From contig CAKSPW010000035.1 in assembly GCA_934486495.1 (NCBI GenBank), positions 1 through 24,163 on the forward strand: a stretch of 24,163 nt of DNA, in the 5' to 3' direction. Below, piece by piece: positions 1-7,582 of the stretch. The DNA comes from an uncultured Clostridia bacterium. GTDB taxonomy: Bacteria; Bacillota; Clostridia; UBA1381. A model generated the notes under the pieces. That model searched no databases. It saw only the letters and a program-made list of their open reading frames with translations, and was not told where the DNA came from. A program made the position numbers and the translations under genes. How positions within the stretch are numbered: the first letter of the stretch is position 1; each line of letters opens with the position of its first letter.

Positions 1-73
1 GAGCGGAAGACGAGATTCGAACTCGCGACGTTCACCTTGGCAAGGTGACGCTCTACCACTGAGCCACTCCCGC
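1..73 (-). tRNA. tRNA-Gly(GCC)
   Basis: Read on the minus strand from 73, the sequence folds as a full cloverleaf. The acceptor stem GCGGGAG pairs with CTTCCGC (one G-U). The D arm is GCTC/GAGC, the anticodon stem TCACC/GGTGA has loop TTGCCAA, and the T arm has the standard TTCGAAT loop. The anticodon is therefore GCC, glycine. The discriminator base is T at position 2 and the first C of a possible encoded CCA is position 1, so the 3' end runs off the window. A consensus promoter lies just upstream at 85-113. Confidence 0.96.
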
Positions 74-84
74 ATACCTATTTC

Positions 85-113
85 ATTATATCATAACAAC
101 AAATATTTGTCAA
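85..113 (-). promoter_or_regulatory. sigma-A promoter of tRNA-Gly
   Basis: On the minus strand, TTGACA (108-113), a 17-bp spacer and TATAAT (85-90) match the sigma-A consensus exactly; TGA before the -10 makes it an extended -10. Transcription would start about 5 bases before the tRNA 5' end. Confidence 0.9.
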
Positions 114-212
114 CACTTTTCTTTAAAAAATTATAAAATTATTGTTTTTCACTGTTTTTTATTTTGAACATTGTATAAAAAGTTAAAAAAGTTTGAATAT
201 TCAAAAAACCTC

Positions 213-241
213 TTGATTTTTTCTCGCCAATGTATTAAAAT
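213..241 (+). promoter_or_regulatory. sigma-A promoter of pgi
   Basis: TTGATT (213-218), 17-bp spacer, TAAAAT (236-241). It is the best match in the AT-rich stretch between tRNA-Gly and pgi and gives a leader of about 45 nt. Confidence 0.7.
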
Positions 242-294
242 AATAGTGTGTATATATAATTTATTATACGCATTATTTCACAGGAGGAATTTAA

Positions 295-1647
295 ATGTCA
301 GAATTACGATTTGATTACAGCAGGGCGTCGGAATTTGTAGGCGCTCATGAAATAGAAAACCTTGCGCCGCAGATTGAGGCAGCTCACAAAATGCTTCATG
401 AAAAAACAGGTGCAGGTTCGGATTTTCTCGGTTGGGTAAATCTCCCCGAGGATTATGACAAAGAGGAGTTTGAAAGAATTAAAAAGGCGGCAGAAAAAAT
501 AAGAGGCAATTCTGACGTTCTTATTGTTATAGGTATCGGAGGGTCATACCTCGGTGCCAGAGCCGCAATAGAAATGCTTTCTCATTCGTTTTACAATGTA
601 TTGTCAAAGGAGCAAAGAAAGGCACCGCAGATTTTTTATGCGGGTAACAGCATAAGCTCGGCTTATCTTCGTGATTTGCTTGACGCAGTTGACGGTAAGG
701 ATTTCTCCGTAAACGTTATTTCAAAGTCCGGCACAACGACAGAGCCGGCTATTGCATTCCGTATTTTTAAAGAACTGCTTGAAAACAAGTACGGCAAAGA
801 CGGTGCAAGAGAAAGAATTTTTGCAACAACCGATAAAAAACGCGGTGCGCTTAAAACTCTTGCCGATACTGAGGGATATGAAACATTTGTTATAAGCGAT
901 GATGTCGGCGGAAGATTTTCCGTTTTGACAGCTGTCGGACTTCTCCCTATCGCCGCTGCTGGAATTGATATTGATCAAATAATGAAGGGCGCACATGACG
1001 GTATGACGGAGTATTCAAATCCCGATTTAAACGAAAATATGTGCTATCAGTACGCAGCAGTAAGAAATGTTCTTTCAAGAAAAGGCAAGACTGTTGAGAT
1101 GATGATTAACTTTGAACCGCAGCTTCATTATTTCGGAGAGTGGTGGAAACAGCTTTACGGCGAAAGTGAAGGAAAAGACAATAAGGGTATCTTCCCTGCT
1201 GCAGCTGATTTTTCAACAGACCTTCACTCAATGGGTCAGTATATCCAGGAGGGACAGAGAATTTTGTTTGAAACAGCTCTTCTCCCCGATGAGCCTGTTA
1301 AGGATTTTGAAATTGAGGCCGATAAGGATAACCTTGACGGACTTAACTTCCTCGCAGGAAAAACTCTTAATTATGTAAATTCAATGGCAGCGCTCGGAAC
1401 GGCAATTGCTCATACAGACGGTCTTGTTCCGAACCTTGCGGTAAGAATACCGAAGCTTGACGCATACAATTTCGGAAAGCTTGTATACTTCTTTGAAAAG
1501 GCTTGCGGTATATCGGGTTATCTCCTCGGAGTAAATCCGTTCAACCAGCCGGGTGTTGAGGCGTATAAGAAGAATATGTTCGCACTTCTCGGAAAGCCCG
1601 GATATGAAAAGGGAAAAGCAGAGCTTGATAAAAGATTAAACGGTTAA
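295..1647 (+). CDS. pgi: glucose-6-phosphate isomerase
   Basis: Interconverts glucose 6-phosphate and fructose 6-phosphate in glycolysis and gluconeogenesis; cytosolic. The 450 residues match the short bacterial form of the family (about 445-450). Visible motifs are IGIGGSYLGARA (79-90) and SKSGTTTE (143-150), which form the sugar-phosphate SIS site. Others are GEWWKQLYGESEG with catalytic Glu290, the DLHSMGQY segment with His311, and the C-terminal PGI signature NPFNQPGVEAYKK with its lysine. The start has AGGAGG (282-287) seven bases upstream. It is the first plus-strand gene, divergent from tRNA-Gly, with its own promoter. No terminator with a T-run follows directly, so it may be co-transcribed with the P-loop gene at 1801. 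Confidence 0.97.
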   Translation: MSELRFDYSRASEFVGAHEIENLAPQIEAAHKMLHEKTGAGSDFLGWVNLPEDYDKEEFERIKKAAEKIRGNSDVLIVIGIGGSYLGARAAIEMLSHSFYNVLSKEQRKAPQIFYAGNSISSAYLRDLLDAVDGKDFSVNVISKSGTTTEPAIAFRIFKELLENKYGKDGARERIFATTDKKRGALKTLADTEGYETFVISDDVGGRFSVLTAVGLLPIAAAGIDIDQIMKGAHDGMTEYSNPDLNENMCYQYAAVRNVLSRKGKTVEMMINFEPQLHYFGEWWKQLYGESEGKDNKGIFPAAADFSTDLHSMGQYIQEGQRILFETALLPDEPVKDFEIEADKDNLDGLNFLAGKTLNYVNSMAALGTAIAHTDGLVPNLAVRIPKLDAYNFGKLVYFFEKACGISGYLLGVNPFNQPGVEAYKKNMFALLGKPGYEKGKAELDKRLNG

Positions 1648-1753
1648 TTTTTGAAATCAACGGTCAGACACGGCGGAGCATGGGCGCAGCGGATAAATTA
1701 AGGGCGTAGTTAAATTTAAGCACCGGTCGATTGTTGATTATCACTTAAAAACA

Positions 1754-1769
1754 GGGAGAGGTATCTCCC
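1754..1769 (+). repeat. small hairpin upstream of the P-loop gene
   Basis: GGGAGA (1754-1759) and TCTCCC (1764-1769) form a perfect 6-bp stem with a GGTA loop, 16 bases before the ribosome site of the next gene. No T-run follows, so it does not look like a terminator. It could stabilise or space the mRNA between pgi and the next gene. Confidence 0.45.
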
Positions 1770-1800
1770 CGATACATAAAATTTAAAGGAGGACATTATC

Positions 1801-2214
1801 ATGGTTGAATTAATTCTCGGAAAAAAAGGTACCGGCAAAACAAAACATCTTATTGAAAATGTAAACAACGCAATAAGCGTTGCAAAGGGAAATGTTGTTT
1901 TCGTATCTAACTGCAATTCAAGAAATATGTACGACATTACAGCGAAGGTTAGAATGGCTGATACTTCTGAATTTGAAATTAAGGATTACAGCGAGTTTTT
2001 GGGATTCCTCTGCGGTATAATCAGCGGAAACTTTGATATTACAAATATATTTGTTGACGGCATATTTAAGATTGTCGGAACAGACAAGCTTGACGGATTT
2101 GAGGAGTTCTTGAATCGTCTTGACGTGATGAGCACTAAATTTAATATTTCTTTTGTAATCACGGTGAGCATAGATGAGGCGGAAGCTCCCGATTATATGA
2201 AGAAATACGCTTAA
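1801..2214 (+). CDS. small P-loop NTP-binding protein, function unknown
   Basis: A 137-residue protein of unknown role. It opens with a strand leading directly into a textbook Walker A motif, GKKGTGKT (residues 7-14). A Walker B-like strand, NIFVD, ends at Asp86, and a further hydrophobic strand FVITVSID lies near 118-125. That order is a minimal P-loop NTPase core without an obvious partner domain, helicase motif or membrane segment. The start is well supported: AAAGGAGG at 1785-1792, eight bases before ATG. I see no promoter in the 153-bp gap after pgi, so transcription from the pgi promoter is likely. Similar small Clostridial proteins are sometimes labelled PilT-like or ATP-binding, but nothing here shows a pilus role. 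Confidence 0.85.
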   Translation: MVELILGKKGTGKTKHLIENVNNAISVAKGNVVFVSNCNSRNMYDITAKVRMADTSEFEIKDYSEFLGFLCGIISGNFDITNIFVDGIFKIVGTDKLDGFEEFLNRLDVMSTKFNISFVITVSIDEAEAPDYMKKYA

Positions 2215-2235
2215 TAATCGCAGTATATATACATA

Positions 2236-2282
2236 TAAGTAAAATGCGGCATTGCCCGCATTTTACTTAATTTGTTTTTTTG
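2236..2282 (+). terminator. rho-independent terminator or attenuator before thrC
   Basis: A perfect 14-bp stem (2236-2249 with 2256-2269) and a 6-nt loop are followed by TTTGTTTTTTT. It ends the pgi/P-loop transcript. Only about 30 bases separate it from the thrC start. Confidence 0.92.
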
Positions 2283-2312
2283 ATAAACTATTTACAATGG
2301 GGGATTTTTTAA

Positions 2313-3815
2313 ATGTATTACCACAGTACAAGAAATAAAAGCGTATGCGTAACGGCAGCGCAGGCAATAAAACAGGGATTGTCGCAGGAGGGCGGACTTT
2401 TTGTGCCCGAGAGCTTTCCCGAGCTTTCTCTTACAGATATAAGATATTTGTCGGAGATGAGCTACACGGGCAGAGCAAAGTTTATTCTCGGCAGATTTCT
2501 TACCGATTTCACCGACAGTGAGGTTGACGGCTGCGTTACAAAGGCATACACAAAGCAGAAGTTCGGAACCGATACAATCGCTCCGCTTTATAAGCTGAAT
2601 GACAGCGTGTATTTTCTTGAGCTTTGGCACGGACCGACTTGTGCGTTTAAGGATATGGCACTTCAAATTCTCCCTCATTTGCTTACAACATCAATGAAGA
2701 AAACAAACGAGGATAAGGAAGTCGTAATTCTCGTTGCAACAAGCGGAGATACGGGTAAGGCGGCGCTTGAAGGCTTTAAGGACGTTGACGGCACAAAAAT
2801 AATTGTATTTTATCCGAATAACGGCGTAAGTGAAATTCAAAGGCTTCAAATGGTTACTCAGGACGGCGCTAACGTAGGCGTATGTGCCGTAAACGGAAAT
2901 TTTGACGACGCTCAAAACGGCGTTAAGAAAATATTTACCGATGATGAGTATAAAAAGACAGCGGCAGCCGGCGGTTACAGCCTTTCGAGTGCAAACTCAA
3001 TTAACTGGGGACGTCTTGTTCCGCAGATTGTTTATTATTTCTCCGCATATGCAGATCTTGTAAAGAACAATGAAATCAACTGCGGCGACAAGATAAATGT
3101 TGTTGTTCCGACAGGTAATTTCGGAAACATTCTTGCGTCATACTATGCATACAAAATGGGACTTCCGGTTAATAAGTTTATTTGTGCATCAAATGAAAAT
3201 AACGTTTTAACCGACTTTATAAATACGGGCGTATACAATAAAAACAGACCGTTCCACACAACGTCGAGTCCGTCGATGGATATTCTTATTTCAAGCAACC
3301 TTGAAAGATTTTTGTATGACCTAACAGGCGAAAACGACAAAATTGTTTCCGAGTGGATGTCAGCTCTTTCAAAGGACGGAGAATACAAGGTAAGCGACGA
3401 TGTGTTTGAAAAGCTTACGAGTCTTATGTGGGCAGGCTTTGCAAATGACAGCGAAACAAAAGACGCTATTAAGAAAACGTACGATGAATATAAATATGTG
3501 ATAGATACTCATACGGCTGTCGGCAAAAGCGTATACGATAAATACGTAGCACAGACGGGCGACAATACAAAAACAATTATTGCGTCAACGGCAAGTCCGT
3601 TTAAGTTCAATCAAAATGTTCTTATCGCACTTGACGGTCATAACAGCGTTGTCGGAAAGAACGAGTTTGAATTGCTTGAAGCACTTTCCGAAAAAAGCGG
3701 CTTGAAAATCCCGTCATCTCTTGCGGAGCTTAAAACAAAGCCTGTAATATTTGATAACGTATGCGAGAAGAATCATATGCAGAGAACGGTAAGCGATTTT
3801 CTCAATATGAATTAA
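2313..3815 (+). CDS. thrC: threonine synthase
   Basis: Converts O-phosphohomoserine to threonine and phosphate, the last step of threonine synthesis; PLP-dependent and cytosolic. The 500 residues fit the longer threonine synthase class. The N-terminal segment YYHSTRNKS is typical. Lys113, within HGPTCAFKDMA, is the expected Schiff-base lysine. LVATSGDTGKAALEGF and VVPTGNFGNILASYYA are the phosphate and cofactor loops, and SPSMDILISSNLER is the family segment before the C-terminal domain. The ribosome site is only GGGGGA (2299-2304), weaker than at most genes here. No thrB or homoserine dehydrogenase gene is adjacent. The gene lies immediately behind a strong terminator, leaving little room for its own promoter. 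Confidence 0.96.
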   Translation: MYYHSTRNKSVCVTAAQAIKQGLSQEGGLFVPESFPELSLTDIRYLSEMSYTGRAKFILGRFLTDFTDSEVDGCVTKAYTKQKFGTDTIAPLYKLNDSVYFLELWHGPTCAFKDMALQILPHLLTTSMKKTNEDKEVVILVATSGDTGKAALEGFKDVDGTKIIVFYPNNGVSEIQRLQMVTQDGANVGVCAVNGNFDDAQNGVKKIFTDDEYKKTAAAGGYSLSSANSINWGRLVPQIVYYFSAYADLVKNNEINCGDKINVVVPTGNFGNILASYYAYKMGLPVNKFICASNENNVLTDFINTGVYNKNRPFHTTSSPSMDILISSNLERFLYDLTGENDKIVSEWMSALSKDGEYKVSDDVFEKLTSLMWAGFANDSETKDAIKKTYDEYKYVIDTHTAVGKSVYDKYVAQTGDNTKTIIASTASPFKFNQNVLIALDGHNSVVGKNEFELLEALSEKSGLKIPSSLAELKTKPVIFDNVCEKNHMQRTVSDFLNMN

Positions 3816-3820
3816 AACAC

Positions 3821-3850
3821 TTGACAAATTGTATTATTTAATGTTATAAT
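3821..3850 (+). promoter_or_regulatory. strong extended -10 promoter
   Basis: TTGACA (3821-3826) and TATAAT (3845-3850), both perfect, with an 18-bp spacer and TGT directly before the -10. It begins 5 bases after the thrC stop codon and serves only the 94-residue gene. Confidence 0.9.
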
Positions 3851-3892
3851 GTATTATGGCTTGTATTATAATCAGATGGGAGGATTGAGAAT

Positions 3893-4177
3893 ATGCAGAC
3901 AAAAAAGAAAAAAATGCTCGGCTACAAGGGCAAACCTCTTTACCGTGTCGGAAACACAATATATTACGGTGATCTCGACGAGAAGTATATTATGCAATAT
4001 GATATAACCGAAACAAAAAAAATAAATGATTTTGACGCGGCGCAAAAGGTTAAAATTAAGCTTGTCGGCAACACGGGCGACGCATCTCAGATATTCAGAC
4101 AGTCTGAAAGAGATAATCTCTATACGGCACTTGACCTCGGTGAATGGTGGCTTAAAACCGCACTTGCTCAAAACTGA
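3893..4177 (+). CDS. conserved-looking small protein, function unknown
   Basis: A 94-residue protein I do not recognise. It has a very basic start (five lysines within residues 4-13), then a strand-rich middle with many Gly, Tyr and Ile residues (GKPLYRVGNTIYYGD), and an acidic-to-aromatic end (LDLGEWWLKTALAQ). There is no signal peptide, membrane segment, cysteine or clear catalytic motif. It looks like a small soluble beta-rich protein. The start is firm: GGGAGG (3878-3883) nine bases before ATG. It is a single-gene unit with a perfect promoter in front and a strong terminator behind, so it is probably made in quantity. A ligand- or RNA-binding role is possible but unsupported. Confidence 0.87.
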   Translation: MQTKKKKMLGYKGKPLYRVGNTIYYGDLDEKYIMQYDITETKKINDFDAAQKVKIKLVGNTGDASQIFRQSERDNLYTALDLGEWWLKTALAQN

Positions 4178-4218
4178 GATTTTATAACGATGCCTAAATT
4201 ATAAACATTTTGTTCGGG

Positions 4219-4255
4219 AAACCGCTGTATGCATTAAGTATTACAGCGGTTTTTT
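4219..4255 (+). terminator. rho-independent terminator
   Basis: An 11-bp stem (4219-4229 with 4242-4252) built on ACCGCTGTA/TACAGCGGT, ending in TTTTTT. It terminates the 94-residue gene. Confidence 0.9.
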
Positions 4256-4280
4256 GCGGCTTTGAAAAATTTTCCCGTAA

Positions 4281-4327
4281 AAGGACGCTGCACATAGAGT
4301 CGATTGACTTTTTTGTGCAGCGTCTTT
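4281..4327. terminator. bidirectional hairpin between convergent genes, AGTC-GATT-GACT apex
   Basis: A 14-bp lower stem (4281-4294 with 4314-4327, one G-U) encloses a small internal loop and an apical hairpin AGTC-GATT-GACT (4298-4309). It lies between the plus-strand gene ending at 4177 and glnN ending at 4371. T-rich sequence occurs on either side, so it can stop transcription from both directions. The apex is the reverse complement of the one at 20781-20792. Confidence 0.85.
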
Positions 4328-4370
4328 ATTTTACGCCTTTTTCAGCGTTATTTTAGCTTTTTTCCCCGAA

Positions 4371-6449
4371 TCAGATTTTATAGAGCAAATCCGTATATGT
4401 CGGGAACGGCCAGTATTCTTTGCCGACTTTTGTTTCGAGCTTGTCTGCAATTGTTCTCAGCTCGTTCATTGCCGGGATTACAATATCTTTGTAATACTTT
4501 GCTGTTTCGTAATCGTTTTCCGATGGTGCAGCTTCGGCGATTTTATCAAGCTCGCCGATTTTTTCGATTAATACGCTTACATCGTCAGAAAGCTCCTTTG
4601 CAAGCTTAAGCTCGGCATCCGACATTATTCCGATTGACTTCTTTGTTTCAAGACCCTTTGCGATTTTGTTTGAATACTTAAGGCATGCGGGGAGAATTTC
4701 CTGTTTTGCCATCTCAAGCATGGTAAGCATTTCTATATGCAGGAATTTTGAGTAGTCCTCAACAAGTATTTCATATCTCGACTCAACCTCGGCAGGTGAG
4801 AATACACCGTGCTTTTCAAACAGCTTTATTGATTTATCCGATACAAACTCCGGAAGAGCGTCAACGGTCGTCTTAAGATTCGGCAAACCGCGTCTTGCAG
4901 CTTCCTCGCACCATTCGTCCGAATATCCGTTGCCGTTGAAGATTATTCTCTCGTGTTTTGTAACGGCATCTTTTATAAGCTTGTCTATGCATTTATCCGT
5001 ATCATCGGCAGCATCGAGTGCATCTGCCATTTGCGAAAGTGCTTCGGCTACGATTGTATTGATTACAATGTTAATACCTGCGATAGACTGTGCCGAGCCG
5101 GGCATTCTGAATTCAAAGCGGTTGCCTGTGAACGCAAACGGTGATGTTCTGTTTCTGTCTGTTGTATCTGTTCTGAGCTTCGGAAGCGAGTCAACACCTG
5201 TTTCGAGTATATACTTATGGCTGTTTACGTCTGACTCACCGTTTTTAATTGCTTCGAGAACATCAGTAAGCTCGTCGCCGATAAATATTGAAACGATTGC
5301 CGGAGGCGCTTCGTTTGCGCCGAGTCTGTGGTCGTTTCCTGCCGTTGCAACAGCGACTCTCAAAAGTGTTGCATACTCGTCAACCGCCGTAATAACAGCG
5401 GAGAGGAAAAGAAGAAACATCTTGTTTTCAATCGGTTTTTTGCCCGGCTTAAAGAGATTGATTCCCTCAGCAGTTCCGAGCGACCAGTTGTTGTGTTTGC
5501 CCGAGCCGTTTATGCCCTCATAAGGCTTTTCGTGAAGCAAACATACAAGACCGTGATGTGCGGCAACTCTTTTTAATATTTCCATTGTAAGCTGATTGTG
5601 GTCGCTTGCCGTGTTTGCCGTTGTGAATATAGGCGCAATTTCGTGCTGAGCCGGTGCAACCTCGTTATGCTTTGTTTTTGCAAGAACTCCGAGTTTCCAA
5701 AGCTCATCGTCAACCTCTCTCATGTATGCGGCAACACGTTCTTTGATTTGACCGAAATAATGGTCTTCAAGCTCCTGACCCTTTGCCGGTGTTGCACCGA
5801 AAAGTGTTCTGCCGGTGAGCATAAGGTCTTTTCTGCATTTGTAAAGTGCCGCGTCGGTAAGGAAGTATTCCTGCTCCGGCCCTACATATGTTAAAACTCT
5901 TTCGGTGTTTATTCCGAAATACTTAAGTACACGCTTAGCTTCTTTGTTTATTGCCTCCATTGATCGCAGAAGCGGTGTTTTCTTATCGAGAACCTCGCCG
6001 GAATATGAGAAGAAGGAGGTAGGAATACAAAGCGTTTTATCCTTAATAAATGCAAATGATGTCGGATCCCATGCCGTATATCCTCTTGCTTCAAATGTGG
6101 CACGAAGTCCGCCCGACGGGAAGCTCGATGCATCCGGTTCGCCCTTGATAAGCTCTTTTCCGGAAAACTCCATTACAACTCTGCCGTTATCTGCCGGAGT
6201 TATAAAAGAATCGTGCTTTTCTGCGGTAACACCCGTCATCGGCTGGAACCAATGCGTATAGTGGGTGCATCCGTTTTCAATAGCCCAATCCTTCATTGCA
6301 TTCGCAACAACCTCGGCTACGTTAGGCTCAAGATGTGTACCCTTACTGATTGTTTCAACAAGTGATTTGTAGGTTTCCTTAGGCAGTCTTGCCTTCATTG
6401 TTGAAAGATTAAAAACATTGCTGCCAAAGATATCTGCTACGCTTTCCAT
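4371..6449 (-). CDS. glnN: glutamine synthetase, type III
   Basis: Makes glutamine from glutamate, ammonia and ATP; the main ammonium assimilation step. At 692 residues it is the large GSIII form, not the roughly 450-residue GSI. Seen in the sequence are YVGPEQEYFL (188-197, metal-binding glutamates 192 and 194), KTKHNEVAPAQHEIAPIF (258-275) and GINGSGKHNNWSL (312-324), with an RNRTSPFAFTGNRFEFR segment further on; these are characteristic of GSIII. AGGAGG (6458-6463) sits 8 bases before ATG. The gene has its own consensus promoter and a leader with a terminator-like hairpin, so attenuation is likely. It fits with the ammonium channel gene at 18960. The long plus-strand reading frames inside it are shadows. 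Confidence 0.97.
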   Translation of the reverse strand: MESVADIFGSNVFNLSTMKARLPKETYKSLVETISKGTHLEPNVAEVVANAMKDWAIENGCTHYTHWFQPMTGVTAEKHDSFITPADNGRVVMEFSGKELIKGEPDASSFPSGGLRATFEARGYTAWDPTSFAFIKDKTLCIPTSFFSYSGEVLDKKTPLLRSMEAINKEAKRVLKYFGINTERVLTYVGPEQEYFLTDAALYKCRKDLMLTGRTLFGATPAKGQELEDHYFGQIKERVAAYMREVDDELWKLGVLAKTKHNEVAPAQHEIAPIFTTANTASDHNQLTMEILKRVAAHHGLVCLLHEKPYEGINGSGKHNNWSLGTAEGINLFKPGKKPIENKMFLLFLSAVITAVDEYATLLRVAVATAGNDHRLGANEAPPAIVSIFIGDELTDVLEAIKNGESDVNSHKYILETGVDSLPKLRTDTTDRNRTSPFAFTGNRFEFRMPGSAQSIAGINIVINTIVAEALSQMADALDAADDTDKCIDKLIKDAVTKHERIIFNGNGYSDEWCEEAARRGLPNLKTTVDALPEFVSDKSIKLFEKHGVFSPAEVESRYEILVEDYSKFLHIEMLTMLEMAKQEILPACLKYSNKIAKGLETKKSIGIMSDAELKLAKELSDDVSVLIEKIGELDKIAEAAPSENDYETAKYYKDIVIPAMNELRTIADKLETKVGKEYWPFPTYTDLLYKI

Positions 6450-6481
6450 AAATAAAACCTCCTGTTTGTCAGTTTATTCAA

Positions 6482-6518
6482 AAAAAGGTGCTTTATATAT
6501 AATATAAAACACCTTTGT
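6482..6518 (-). terminator. terminator-like hairpin in the glnN leader
   Basis: On the minus strand, AAAGGTG pairs with CACCTTT (6510-6516 with 6484-6490), topped by a 7-bp AT stem (6492-6498/6502-6508). It is followed by a run of seven Ts, partly shared with the stem. It lies downstream of the glnN promoter (6546-6573) and 20 bases before the ribosome site. It can therefore end the nucleoside-transporter transcript and also attenuate glnN. Confidence 0.8.
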
Positions 6519-6545
6519 TTTTGAAGTTCTGATTTTTATATTATA

Positions 6546-6573
6546 ATTATATCACTTTTTTTATAATTGTCAA
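6546..6573 (-). promoter_or_regulatory. sigma-A promoter of glnN
   Basis: On the minus strand, TTGACA (6568-6573), 16-bp spacer, TATAAT (6546-6551). Both hexamers are perfect. The predicted leader is about 90 nt and contains the hairpin at 6482-6518. Confidence 0.82.
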
Positions 6574-6628
6574 GATTAAAATTGCAACTATTTAAAATTA
6601 AAATAATAAAAAATATTATGCAACTTGA

Positions 6629-7582
6629 CTATCTCTCTTCTCTGAAATAGTTGACTCCGCAGCTTGCCGGCTGCATTTTATCCTTTGATTGCTTAACCGA
6701 TGAAAGGATAAGAATTATCACCGTAAGTACAAACGGAAGCATATCGTAAAATGCGTTCGGAATGGGGATTGTTTTCGGAACATAGTATTTAAGAACGCTG
6801 AACGCACCGAAAACGAATGCGCCGAAAATCGCTTTTCCCGGATGCCATGACGCAAAGATAACGAGAGCTACCGCAATCCAGCCCAAACCGTTTACGCTGT
6901 TGCTCATCCATACGCCGCCGCAGGTTACCATTGAGCAGTAAAGACCGCCTATTCCGCATATTCCGCCACCGAGCAAAAGATTAAAGTACTTATATCTGAT
7001 AACGTTTATTCCGGCAGCGTCCGCAGCGGCCGGGTTTTCACCTATCGCACGGAGATTGAGTCCGGCTTTGGTGTGATACAGATATATAACAAGAGCTATC
7101 GCAAGCGCAATGGCAAAGTATACGAGCGGATTGTATTTGAAAAACAGCATTCCTACATACGGTATATCCGAAAGTACGGGAATATTTACGTTGCTCGTTG
7201 CGGAAAGTATCTTCTCCGGCAATTTTAAACTGCCGCTCGGAGATGACTTCAGCATCATCTCTCCGAAGAAATTTGAAAGTCCGCTGCCGAATATCGTAAG
7301 CGTAAGACCTGTAACGTTTTGGTTTGCCATAAATGTTACCGTAAGCAGTGCATATATGAGCGCGGCAAGCATACCCGATAAAAATGCGATGATAAGCGCT
7401 ATGTAAATACTGTCTGTTTTGTAGCCTGCCATAAATCCTGCGCACGCACCTATCGCCATCATTCCCTCTACACCGAGATTCAAATGCCCCGATTTTTCAT
7501 TTATTATTTCGCCGAGCGTGCCGTAAAGGATAGGTGTTCCGGCAAAGACTGCGGCAACGAGAAAGCTTAAAAATTTTGTCAT
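6629..7582 (-). CDS. nucleoside ABC importer permease (NupQ-type)
   Basis: Second membrane subunit of a BMP-family nucleoside importer, 317 residues, branched-chain-permease (BPD_transp_2) type. It begins with a segment typical of this subunit: AGTPILYGTLGEIINEKSGHLNLGVEGMMAIGA (broken here by prose: the key part is LGEIINEKSGHLNLGVEG). Several long hydrophobic helices follow and GENPAAADAAGINV forms the cytoplasmic loop expected to touch the ATPase. Its ATG overlaps the stop of the upstream permease (ATGA), indicating translational coupling. It is the last gene of the four-gene operon and ends before a terminator at about 6482. In B. subtilis the corresponding NupNOPQ system takes up guanosine and other nucleosides; specificity here is inferred from that. 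Confidence 0.9.
   Translation of the reverse strand: MTKFLSFLVAAVFAGTPILYGTLGEIINEKSGHLNLGVEGMMAIGACAGFMAGYKTDSIYIALIIAFLSGMLAALIYALLTVTFMANQNVTGLTLTIFGSGLSNFFGEMMLKSSPSGSLKLPEKILSATSNVNIPVLSDIPYVGMLFFKYNPLVYFAIALAIALVIYLYHTKAGLNLRAIGENPAAADAAGINVIRYKYFNLLLGGGICGIGGLYCSMVTCGGVWMSNSVNGLGWIAVALVIFASWHPGKAIFGAFVFGAFSVLKYYVPKTIPIPNAFYDMLPFVLTVIILILSSVKQSKDKMQPASCGVNYFREER

Noticed and set aside
4930..5523. 197-residue plus-strand reading frame
   Set aside because: Antisense shadow of glnN; no ribosome site, promoter or recognisable protein features.
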